Shown in pieces: positions 43,601-52,932 of a stretch of DNA of 64,000 nt. The stretch lies in contig CM020620.1 in NCBI GenBank assembly GCA_009829735.1, positions 8,820,545 to 8,884,544 of the forward strand, in the 5' to 3' direction. The DNA comes from Pyropia yezoensis (lineage: Eukaryota; Rhodophyta; Bangiophyceae; Bangiales; Bangiaceae). How positions within the stretch are numbered: position 1 is the stretch's first letter; the number at the start of each line of letters is the position of its first letter. The position numbers and the translations under genes were made by a program. A model generated the notes under the pieces. That model ran no database searches. It was not told where the DNA came from and saw only the letters and a list, made by a program, of their open reading frames with translations.

Positions 43601-43998
43601 CCGCCCTCGCGGCGGCCGACTGTGGCGTGGCGGTCCGCGCCGGCGCGGCGGGCGCCGCCGCCGCCGCCGCCACCCTCACCGTCGCGTCGGGGGACCTGCG
43701 GCTGGTGGCGGTCGCCCTCTCCACCGCCACCGCGGCGGTGGCAACGGCCCGCCGCGGGCTGGCCTGGGCGGCCGCCTACAACGCGGTGGCCCTGCCGCTG
43801 GCGGCGGGCGTGGGCGTGCCGTGGGGGGTGGTGCTGCCGCCGTCGGCGGCGGCGGCGGCCATGGCCGCCTCGTCGGTGGGGGTGGTGGCCGCCGCGCTGC
43901 GCCTGGGCGGGCGGCTGCGCCGGGAGCGGCGGGAGCGGCTGGCCGAGGGCGGGGGGGGGGGGGGTGGGGGGGGTCTGGGGGGGGGGGTGGGTGAGTGA
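40661..43998 (+). CDS. P1B-type (Cu+-type) heavy-metal transporting ATPase, frame break in a poly-C run
   Basis: The ATG at 40661 starts an Ala/Arg/Pro-rich presequence of about 105 residues resembling an organelle transit peptide. An HMA metal-binding domain follows (YHVSNLRCGACAG; CxxC codons at 41018 and 41027). The ATPase core is in the next frame: MDTAVALS helix, the A-domain TGE (42148-42156), the CPC of the membrane metal site (ACPCAMGLAVPLAL, 42493-42501), the phosphorylated DKTGT (42625), a His-Pro locus (HVAHPLG), GDGVNDAPA (43579) and a final helix with MAASS. CPC with DKTGT, HP and GDGVND indicates Cu+/Ag+ export by P1B-1 ATPases; plastid PAA-type pumps are the closest idea. The two frames meet within C-rich 41543-41565, so an indel, real or technical, must be crossed. 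Poly-Gly and poly-Ala insertions lengthen several loops. Confidence 0.85.
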
Positions 43999-44310
43999 GT
44001 CCACAGAGGGGGAGGGCAGCCAGGGGCGCGCTGGGGGTAGGGGACTTACTGCACGTGGTGCCAACGGGATGGGGGACAGAGGGGGAGGGGGGGGGAAGCG
44101 CCCGCCCGCTGTAACCCCCAACGGGCGTCCCTACAGAGGGCACGGCAGGCCTGGCCGTGCCTCGGCAGCCGCCGCCGTGGTGGCGGTGGGGACGGCGGTG
44201 GGCGGCCGCCGCGGGTGCGGCGCCGCGGCCGCCACCCCTCCGCTTTCCCCCATGTCGTTGCGTGACGTGGCCCGCAGGGGCCGCGCACACGCCGCGACGC
44301 GCAAGCGCAT
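43999..44310. other. Spacer after the copper ATPase
   Basis: GC-rich DNA with poly-G runs. No gene is seen. It ends at the left arm of the 1.8-kb palindrome. Confidence 0.5.
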
Positions 44311-46140
44311 TGAGGCACGTGCATCGAATCGCAGATCTGAGCTTCGAATCGCATGCGAGATTACCGCCTGTACCCCCCCCCGTCTTGTCCTGTGACGCCA
44401 CTGTCCAGCACACAGTGCGCCCCACGCCACGAGCGGCACACGGTTGTGCTCCCCGCAGCTTGGGCTCCATGCCCATGTGTATTTTGTGGAAAAAGATTGA
44501 AAATCGGCCACCTGCTGCCGTCATCCGTACAGTACCAAAGCATGCCCACCCGTTCGTCACTCACCCCATGATGCCAACACCACCAGGCACCGAAGAGCAA
44601 CACCACGCACCAAAGTGGCTTCCTCTACCCGTCCTGCTTCTAGTACGCAAAAAAAAGCGGTGTGTACCTTTGCATGTTGGCCAGGATAGGGCTTGGTCAA
44701 AAAAGAAAGCAGGAGAAAACAGCTGTCTTTGAGCCCCTCCTCCCATCGCCAAGAGAAGTATAGCAACCGGGCACCACCGTGGCCCTAACTATACCTCTGA
44801 GCCCCTGTGAGCTTGCTGGCATATGAAAATCCCACTGCCGGTACTCAAACATGCTCCAAGGAACAGCTGTTTGCACACACTCAGACCCTCCGTTCCCAGC
44901 GTATGGTTGCAGAAAAGAAGCGGATTTGTACAGAAAGGAACCACTCTGGCTAGCTCAGCGTCTCACTGGAAGTCCTGAAGATGCTTTGGGACGCAAAGGT
45001 TCATGTGTGGTGCGATTCATTGTCCCACGGCGCGTGCTGTTCTGTTTGTTTCATCGTGTGGCGTTGAAAGTAGCTCTTGATCTGGTCCTTGGCGTCACTG
45101 TTGCCGGTGAGAGGGCTGTTACTGGGTCCAAGTCTCTCTTCTTGTTGTTCTTTGGCAGTATGCAGGTGAGACACAGTTTAGCAGTGTCCCAGCAGGCAGC
45201 GCGTTCTACTGTATGTTTCTTCCCGGAGCACTTTAGTGCACAGCGCTACTGGTCGACACGATTCCACTTCCTGGCGGGTGGAAGGGGGCATAGAGTTCCT
45301 TTGTACGCTAGTAAGCGTGTGTGAGCACAAAAAACGGCTCCTAAACGCACGAGGAGCACATGTCTACACGTCTTGCTTCTCGGAAACGCGGTACAATGTC
45401 CCTTGGACGATCCGAACATTGAAGCAGAGTACTCCACGACACCACACCTCTTCTTTTAGACGCACATACTCGCAGGGACTTCCAGTGAGACGCTGAGCTA
45501 GCCAGAGTGGTTCCTTTCTGTACAAATCCGCTTCTTTTCTGCAACCATACGCTGGGAACGGAGGGTCTGAGTGTGTGCAAACAGCTGTTCCTTGGAGCAT
45601 GTTTGAGTACCGGCAGTGGGATTTTCATATGCCAGCAAGCTCACAGGGGCTCAGAGGTATAGTTAGGGCCACGGTGGTGCCCGGTTGCTATACTTCTCTT
45701 GGCGATGGGAGGAGGGGCTCAAAGACAGCTGTTTTCTCCTGCTTTCTTTTTTGACCAAGCCCTATCCTGGCCAACATGCAAAGGTACACACCGCTTTTTT
45801 TTGCGTACTAGAAGCAGGACGGGTAGAGGAAGCCACTTTGGTGCGTGGTGTTGCTCTTCGGTGCCTGGTGGTGTTGGCATCATGGGGTGAGTGACGAACG
45901 GGTGGGCATGCTTTGGTACTGTACGGATGACGGCAGCAGGTGGCCGATTTTCAATCTTTTTCCACAAAATACACATGGGCATGGAGCCCAAGCTGCGGGG
46001 AGCACAACCGTGTGCCGCTCGTGGCGTGGGGCGCACTGTGTGCTGGACAGTGGCGTCACAGGACAAGACGGGGGGGGGTACAGGCGGTAATCTCGCATGC
46101 GATTCGAAGCTCAGATCTGCGATTCGATGCACGTGCCTCA
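44311..46140. mobile_element. 1.8-kb palindrome with ~665-bp arms (foldback-like)
   Basis: 44311-44976 and 45476-46140 are inverted copies that appear essentially identical, including short open frames of 63, 69, 72 and 81 codons that translate identically from both arms. A 499-bp unique spacer (44977-45475) separates them. The whole segment is much less GC-rich than its surroundings. No transposase, no LTR ends and no clear target duplication are visible. The outer ends continue as GCGCA(T/A)TGAGGC with one mismatch. Either a foldback transposon or a recent inverted duplication would fit. Confidence 0.75.
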
Positions 46141-46597
46141 TTGCGCGGCCGCTGTCGCCGCCGCCGCTGCTATCACCGCCGCCGCTGCTGTCTCCACCGC
46201 CGCCGCTGTCGCCGCCGCAGCGGCGCGGGGACAGCCGCGGCCGCGGCGACAGCGGCCACCGCCGCGACCCGCCGCGACGCGCGAGTGCGTGTCGATTCCC
46301 ATGCCGCTGTGCCGGCCACGCCACCATCAGCACGGCCCTATTTTTTCTCTTGTCAACGCGCACCCCACCACGGGCGCGGTAGCCACCGCCGGGCCGTGGC
46401 GCCAGGCACGCCCACCCCCCCCCCCCCCCCCCTTGGCCCCGCCGCCCCCCCCCCTCTCCGCCACCCACCATCGCGCCCCCCCCCATCCCCATACAACAGT
46501 CAGCCCCCGCCCGCAGGCGCCCCCCCCCGCCCCGCCCCCTACCGAGCACCCCCCCCCAACAGGGTGGGGAGCTCCGACGCCCCCGCGGCGCGGCCGC

Positions 46598-47206
46598 TCA
46601 CGCCGCCTCGTGGCCGCGGGCGGCGGCGAGGAGCCCCGCTGCCTCCTCGCCGCCCCCCCCCACGCTCACCCGCCGCTCCACGGACCGGCCGCGCTCCCGG
46701 CGGGCGCCGCCCGTGGCCGCCGCCGACGCGGCCGCGGTGCCCGCCCCCCCCCCCGCCGCCGCCGCCGCCGCCGCCGCACCGGCTCCCAAGCCCGATGCCG
46801 ACGTCGCCGACGGCGCCGACGACAAGGCAGCGCCCGTCCCACCGCCGCCGCCCCCACCGCCCGCCGTTGCCGCCGTTGCCGCGGCGGCCGCGGCGGCGCC
46901 CAGTCGCCGCTTCCAAAACTCCACCACCGCGCACGCCGCGCAGCCGAGGAGCGGAAACGTGCCGGGCGCGACGAGCAGGAAGAAGAGCACCCACTCGACC
47001 GCCTCAATGGTGTGGGTCACCCGCGGGTGGCGGCCCCGCCAGCTGGGCAGCGGCGACGGCGGGCGGGGCCCCGCCGGCGGCGCGGCCGCCGCGGGGGCGG
47101 CTGCCGCCGCCGCTGCCGTCGCCCCCTTGGCGCCCCCCTCGGACGCGCCGGCTACCGAGCCGGGCGTGGAGGGGGGGCCCCCGCTGGCAGACCCGCTGCC
47201 ACCACT

Positions 47207-47253
<47 letters not shown>

Positions 47254-47580
47254 TACCACCACCGCTCCCGGGCGGCTTTGGCGCCGCCGACGGTTGTGGG
47301 GCTGCCGAGGGCGGCGCGCCCGCGGTGGCACCCCGGCCGCTCGTGGCCGCCACCGATGGTGGGGGCCCGCCGCCAACGGGTGGCGCCGCGACCGCCGGCA
47401 GCGGCGCCAGCGGGACGGCCGCGGCGGCGGCGGCCAGGGCGGCCGCCGCCCCACCAGCTGCGGCGGCCAGGACGGGGGCGGTGGCCAGCCGCAGCCGCCG
47501 CTGCCGCCGCCGCCGCCCAGGCCGGCGGTGGCGGCGGCGGTCCCCGTCGGGGGGGGGCGGGGGGGGGGGGGGGGTGCCAT
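46598..47580 (-). CDS. Small single-pass membrane protein, probably organelle-targeted; start uncertain
   Basis: The open frame (extending to 48031 but without any in-frame ATG) encodes an Arg-rich segment followed by an Ala-rich hydrophobic stretch (RRRRQRRLRLATAPVLAAAA), poly-Gly linkers, then a distinctive block, VTHTIEAVEWVLFFLLVAPG with TFPLLGCAACAVVEFWKRR, containing one transmembrane helix and charged flanks. An Ala/Gly-rich tail ends at 46598. An ATG at 47580 in another frame opens M-A-P followed by prolines just before a C run; a length change in that run would connect it to this frame and give a transit-peptide-like start. The TM block looks conserved and gene-like, unlike the low-complexity remainder. 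I cannot name the family. Opposite-strand frames across this region are GC shadows. Confidence 0.45.
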
Positions 47581-49216
47581 CCGATGAGGGGGCGGGGAAG
47601 AAGGGAAGAGGAAGGCGGGGGGGGGGGGGGGAAGGGGGGGGACAGAGAGAGAGAGGGGTGGGGTGGGTGGAACACCCGCACCCACCAGCGGGGGCGGCAA
47701 CGACGGCGGCGGAAACGGTGGCGGCAATGGCGACGGCGGCGAGCCGGCGACGACAGCGGCGGTGGCTGCGACCGGTCGACGGGGTCCCCCGACGAGCGGC
47801 ACAAGCGGTGGGTCGGGGGGGCGCCGCTGAGACGGGAGACGCCGGCCGTGACAGGCGATAGGAGCGGTGGTGGTGACGGCGGCGGCGGCGGCGGCGGCGG
47901 CAGGCACCTTGAAGGAGGGCGCCGCGGCGGTCCAGCCGGCGGCGACCGGAGCTGCCAGACACCAACCGGGGGTGCGCGGTGGGGGTGGGGATGGACAGAG
48001 GGCAGGACGGCGGACCCGGCTGACGTGCCAACTACAGCGGCGTACCCCCCCCCCCCCCCCCCACCCACCCCCCCCTCCCCCGCGGCCGCCCCGCCCCCCC
48101 CTTCCCCGCGGCCGCCCCCCCCACTCCTCCCGCTCGGCGGCGGCGGCCACCCCAATTCAGCGCCCCGCAGCGGCGCCAGCCCGGCCGCTGCGAGTGGGGG
48201 GGGGGGGGGGGGGGGGGGGGGTAGAGACACCCCCAAGTCACGCCGCGTGGGAGGCGGGGACGAGGGGGCGGCGGGGCAGGGCAGGGACGGCGGGCAGGGG
48301 GTAGGCGCAGGGAGGAGGGGGGGGGGATGCGCGGGCGGCGGCCGCCCGCGGGGGAAGTTCTGCCGGCCCGTGCCACACCCCCAACGCCAACCGAGAAGCC
48401 TCCGCCCTCCTCGCGGCGCTCGCGTCACGGGGGCGGGGGGGGGGGGGGGCAGGGCGGCGATGGCGGTGTCGGTAGCCGCGGCCGCGAGCACCTGCCGACG
48501 ATGGCCACGCGTGTGTGTGCTGGGACGGCACAGCGGAGAGAGGGGGGCAAGACGCGAGGCTACCGGCGCGAATTGTTTGCACGTACGTAGGGCCAGGCAC
48601 GCGCGCAATTCCACTTGCCAGAGGTGTGAACGCGTGCCCGCAAAGTCTGGTAACCAATGGGGGACAGAAAGTAGGGTGTTTCACAGATCCAGAATCGCCA
48701 CCCAGGGAGAGGCCATTCTACGATGCCACCGCGAGGCAAATAGTAAGTTGAAACGAAAATACAAAATCACTTCGATGAAATCCAAGCGATGCGGCGGGAC
48801 CGCCGGAGTCGCGTCTGCGCCGACCTACCTGTGGCCATCACAGTTCCGCCACACAGGTGATTTTCTGCCCATCACTCGCAGCCAGCTGGGGCCATCTGGT
48901 GCTGATCCGTGATCGCGCCAGCGTTCGCGGGCACGAGCGGAGTCCGCCCACGCCGGTCGCCCATCCCGCACAGGTCAAACCATCCCGCCTTTGTTCCTGC
49001 CGCCCCAGCCGCCCCTCCCCCTCGCCCCCCCCACCCCCCCCCATCCCCTATACGCCACTGCCATCCCAACCGGGGATGGCGCGGCGCACGCGCAGGAGAG
49101 ACATGTCGACTTTGCGCCAACGGGTTCTTCTCTTTTCCCTGCTGGCTCGCTGCGCTGGAGGTGGGCGCCGTCGACAAGGGAGACCTCCTGCCTGGGGTGC
49201 GCAGTTGACCAGGGTA
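47581..49216. other. Intergenic low-complexity region
   Basis: Long G and C runs (47566-47575, 47618-47630, 48048-48064 and 48197-48222), then ordinary-composition DNA from 48500. No convincing gene on either strand. Confidence 0.5.
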
Positions 49217-50123
49217 CAGAGGTGTGATTTTAATCATTTTCTCCGCAGGATAAATGTGATTTAAATCAACCCTTGATTCTAAATCATATAGAGCGATTTT
49301 TATGAATTAAACAATTGCCTCCCGATTTTAATTGCAAGAAAGTGATTTTTATTGCCTGCAGTACCTGGTAACTGGACTAGCACGACTCCAGAGCTCGCCT
49401 GATCATTGACGTGCCTCTCTGCGTGCACATCAACCTCAGGCAGAAGGCTCCTCCCCTACGCTGCGGCGAGCACTCGCTGGCGGGCCGCCCAGGCCTTTTC
49501 AACGGCCGCTCAGGGGCTACAGGCCCGCCAGCTAGGACAGGGCCCTTGGGTGGCGAGTTATCCCCCATGGCAGTCTGTGTCAGGACGGACAGAGGGGGGT
49601 GGTCATTGTGGCAGCACACCAAAGCACAAGCGCGGTGGTCCAAAGCAAGGGGGCTGGGTGTGTCACAAGCACTCTGAGTGAGCATTTACACCCCAAACGA
49701 CAGGCCAAAGAACGCAAGGGGAGAGGCGCAACGGTCACGATCCCACTGGCAGGGTAGGGCACGTACCGTGGAGAAGCGCGCCAACCAGTGGAGGACAGAG
49801 AAGGTTGCTCATAGATTCGGGTGGACACGCAGCGCCTTGCCGTCGCCTAAGGGTGCTCATGCGTACGCGTGCGAGTGCCGGCCGTGTCGCCGATGCCTCG
49901 CGTCAGAGCCAAGTGCACGAGGCAGATCCCCACCACGAGTTCCAATCGTGCGCCATGCAGCTGTCATGGCAATTAAGTAGTCACTGACCTGAAAGAATGT
50001 GGGAAGTATTGCATTTCTGGGTATAGGGCATGAGATTTAAATCAGAACGCCCTCGATTTTAATGATTAAAATTCATTAAAATCAAGTTCATTTAAATCAC
50101 GTTAAAATCACCGTGCATCTCTG
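49217..50123. mobile_element. Non-autonomous hAT-type DNA transposon, 907 bp
   Basis: Flanked by a perfect 8-bp duplication, CCAGGGTA at 49209-49216 and 50124-50131. The ends are inverted: CAGAGGTGTGATTTTAAT on the left and CAGAGATGCAC...GTGATTTTAAC on the right (minus strand). An 8-bp duplication with CAGAG termini is the hAT signature. AT-rich GATTTTAAT and GATTTAAAT motifs are repeated near both ends, like hAT subterminal transposase sites. No transposase frame is present, so it would depend on an autonomous partner. Confidence 0.85.
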
Positions 50124-50384
50124 CCAGGGTATCTCTGCATCTGGGCTGGGCTCTTCTCTGGGAGCGCGCTCCGCAACACCCAGCGTGCACGGCATCTGCA
50201 GCGTGACCGCGGCGGGGTACCGAAGTCCGACGCCTGGTTCCGTTGGGTCACGCAGAACGCGTCGGAGGAGCGTTTCTGTGGGCTTTTTCGTGTCAATAAA
50301 GCCACTTTCCACGCAATACAAAGCATTCTCCGTTCCCCATCTTGTGCCCCCAATTTTCGTCGTCGTGGTCGACGTCACCTGAGC

Positions 50385-50897
50385 TTGGAGGTGCAGCTGG
50401 CTATCGCGCTGTACCCCCTCGGACGCTGCGGAAACGCGTGCTCAGTCGAGGCCGTGGCGGACATGTTTGGCGTCTCAGGCGGGGCCGTGGTGAAGTGTAC
50501 CCGGGTGCTGGGTGCGGTTGCCCCGCAGCACGTGAAGTGGGCCAACGCGCGACGTCGGGCCGAGCTGTCGGCGAGTGCGGCGAGCAAGTTTGGAATTGAG
50601 GGCTGCTTCGGCTAGGCTGATGGAACAACTTTCCTGCTCGCGCTCCAGCCGGCGTTCCAGCCATCGACCTACTATGACCACAAGCAAAGGTATAGCTTGA
50701 GCGGCCTCATCATCTGTGATTTGGACGCCTGCATCACCAACGTCGTTCTCGGCTGTACTGGTGCGGCCCCCGACACGTTTGTGCAGTCGCTGGCGTCGTG
50801 GCATCGCCGTCCAAATTTATTCTTTTCAGCGGGTCAATACCTGCATGGTGAGAAAGGGATGCTGTATTCGTGGAACCTGATTGGGCCGATTAAATAA
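50385..50897 (+). pseudogene. PIF/Harbinger transposase fragment
   Basis: One frame with a single internal TAG (50613-50615). Before it is a helix-turn-helix-like region (QLAIALYPLGRCGNACSVEA and VADMFGVSGGAVVKCTRVL, then GIEGCFG). After it ADGTTFLLALQP carries the first catalytic aspartate, followed by YYDHKQRYSLSGLIICDLDA and HRRPNLFFSAGQYL. This order matches the DDE_4 domain of HARBI1-like transposases. The frame ends at 50897 before the rest of the catalytic domain. The fragment is therefore truncated and interrupted. No matching terminal repeats were found. An AATAAA at about 50295 precedes it. Confidence 0.75.
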
Positions 50898-50948
50898 GCA
50901 ACCGGATATTGATGGACCTGAGCACCGAAACATCAACTACCAACTTGC

Positions 50949-51310
50949 TGTAGCACAATAGGGAACCGCTGCACGTCCACTCTCAGGGAACACTCACCAA
51001 GGGGGATCGGCACCAACGTGACCGGTAGGCCAAGGTTGCTGTCCTTGGAGCGCAAGCCACGGGACCAAGATGGGTGCCCCAATGGGAGGGGTTTGTTGTT
51101 CTACCTTGGCCGGCGGTGGATTTGCCGCCGGCCCCCACGTTATAAACCCTAGGAGACACTACTAACTACCCTCCACCCCAAGATGCAAGTCCCTCTGGTC
51201 ATACGTAACTTATAGATACCGTGACCAATACGGACTCCCAAATTGAAAGTTAAGAGTTAGAAGTAGTCCCCCTATGTCAGGGTCACAATACGGTCATCCA
51301 TATTGCTACA
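50949..51310 (-). mobile_element. Solo LTR of the element-C family
   Basis: This 362-bp sequence runs from TGTAGC to GCTACA and is the reverse complement of the LTR at 52345-52707. It is flanked by a perfect 5-bp duplication, CTTGC at 50944-50948 and 51311-51315. The internal region is absent, so it arose by LTR-LTR recombination. Confidence 0.95.
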
Positions 51311-51662
51311 CTTGCTCGATTGCGGTTGAAGTCGGAGCACACGATTGGCACTTTTTAGGGTCGATGGGGGTGCCTTGAGGAGCTGCGCATAGCGCTGTCA
51401 ACGGACAAGCAGTTTTCCTTCGCATTGACGTGGGTCGTGGCATGCGTTGTGCACAACGCAAGTTGTGCACAACGTGTCCGTAGAGAGCGGCAACTGGTTC
51501 CCCCTACCGCCCTCTGCGGATCCTTTCCGGAATCCGCTGTGTCGCCAATGATGGGCGCTCGTGCTCGTCGGGATTAAGTGCTGGGAAAGGTTTGCGCTTT
51601 TGATGAGAGAAACAGGCATCTATAGTGAGAGCTTGTGATGCCAACACAAGTAACACAGTATC
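51311..51662. other. Non-coding spacer
   Basis: Unique-looking DNA between the solo LTR and an ORF fragment. Contains a near-tandem GTTGTGCACAACGCAAGTTG/TGCACAACGT at about 51450-51478. No gene seen. Confidence 0.4.
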
Positions 51663-52343
51663 TCACGACGGCTCGGAATCCCCCATCGCAGCTCTCAGCA
51701 AATCGCGAAGCGTCTCGTTAACCGGCTGCTTCTCTATCGCGGTGGTAAACAACGCCACAAGTTTGGTCAGTTCAACCTCCGCGGCCTTGGGGCGTTTCGA
51801 ATATTGTTTCTTGTCAAACCGGCGAGCCCCGTCGCCGAGTGACTCTGCTAGGGAGCTCATCATGTCCGCACCCCCCGGCATAGCCGCCTCGAGAGTGGCT
51901 TCCCGAACTGCGGCACGCCAAGACCTCTCGCTGGAGCCAGATGGGCTGATACCAGCGCCTCGCGCGGGAGTAATGGGGGCGCCAGAAGTTCCTGCCGTGC
52001 TGCCTTCGCCGGTGAGGGGCGCCGGCGGGATAGACCCATCCGTCGAACCTTCCTTGGCGTCGCCCCGCGCGCGATCGGGCGAGTCGCCAGGCCGGACGGG
52101 ACGAACGCCCGATTGGCTTCCTTCTCGCCGGGGAGGCAATCAGCCAACCCGGTCGCATGGATACGGTCCCCGCAGTCCTTATCCCCTGAGCCCCACTCCC
52201 CTCTCGCGTCGCCGCCAGCGCCTCCACCCCCGCTGCTGCTCCTAACTGTCCCCGCGCTGCTGCGCCCCGCGCCGTTCCCAGGTGAGCTGTACGGTCCGTC
52301 ATCGAGGAGGGAGCCGCCAAAAGGTGAAGAGACACGTTGCATA
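51663..52343 (-). pseudogene. Unidentified ORF remnant cut by element C
   Basis: The minus strand carries an ATG at 52343 (MQRVSSPFGGSLLDDGPYSS) and, after a frame change around 52100, a helical-looking C-terminal segment (DMMSSLAESLGDGARRFDKK, then EVELTKLVALFTTAIEKQPV and LRDLLRAAMGDS) ending at 51663. The 5' LTR of element C begins at 52345, two bases beyond this ATG, so the insertion separated the gene from its upstream part. Composition differs from the low-complexity shadows. The sequence could be the end of a Gag from another retroelement, but no motif proves it. Confidence 0.35.
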
Positions 52344-52344
52344 C

Positions 52345-52707
52345 TGTAGCAATATGGTTGGCCGTATTGTAACCCTAATATTAGGGGGGCTACTTCTAAC
52401 CCTTCACTTCCAATTTGATAGTTCGTACTGGTCACGGTATCTATAAGTTACGTATGACCAGAGGGACTTGCATCTTGGGGTGGAGGGTAGTTAGTAGTGT
52501 CTCCGAGGGTTTATAACGTGGGGGCCGGCGGCGAATCCACCGCCGGCCAAGGTAGAACAACAAACCCCTCCCATTTGGGCTCCCATCTTGGTCCCGTGGC
52601 TTGCGCTCCAAGGACAGCAACCTTGGCCTCCCGGTGACGTTGGTGCCGATCCCCCTTGGTGAGTGTTCCCTGAGAGTGGACGTGCGACGGATCCCTATTG
52701 TGCTACA
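52345..52707 (+). repeat. 5' LTR of element C
   Basis: 363 bp, TGTAGC...GCTACA. A TATA-like TTATAA at 52511-52516 lies about 190 bp before the LTR end and could drive the element. Same family as the solo LTR at 50949-51310. Confidence 0.9.
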
Positions 52708-52708
52708 T

Positions 52709-52726
52709 TGGTGGAGCAGCAGGGGA
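52709..52726 (+). promoter_or_regulatory. Primer binding site of element C
   Basis: TGGTGGAGCAGCAGGGGA, one base after the LTR, identical to the site of element A although their LTRs are unrelated. Confidence 0.85.
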
Positions 52727-52932
52727 CGGGTTTCCGTCACCCTTGTGGTGACGCCGTCTTCGGCCCTGGCACACGGATAGGGATCCGGTCCTTTTCTTGT
52801 ACTCGTGGTGTTGCGACCTGATCGATTGTGTTGAGTTTTTACCTGTGACGGTGATCTACTGTTACTCTCCCCAATCTACTCCCTTGCTCTCTTATTCGTG
52901 GTGATTGTTACGTCGGTCGACTGACTGTGACG

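Noticed and set aside
45940-48912. 990-codon open frame on the plus strand
   Set aside because: It is Pro/Arg low-complexity throughout and lies opposite the gene-like TM protein; GC-rich DNA keeps such shadow frames open.
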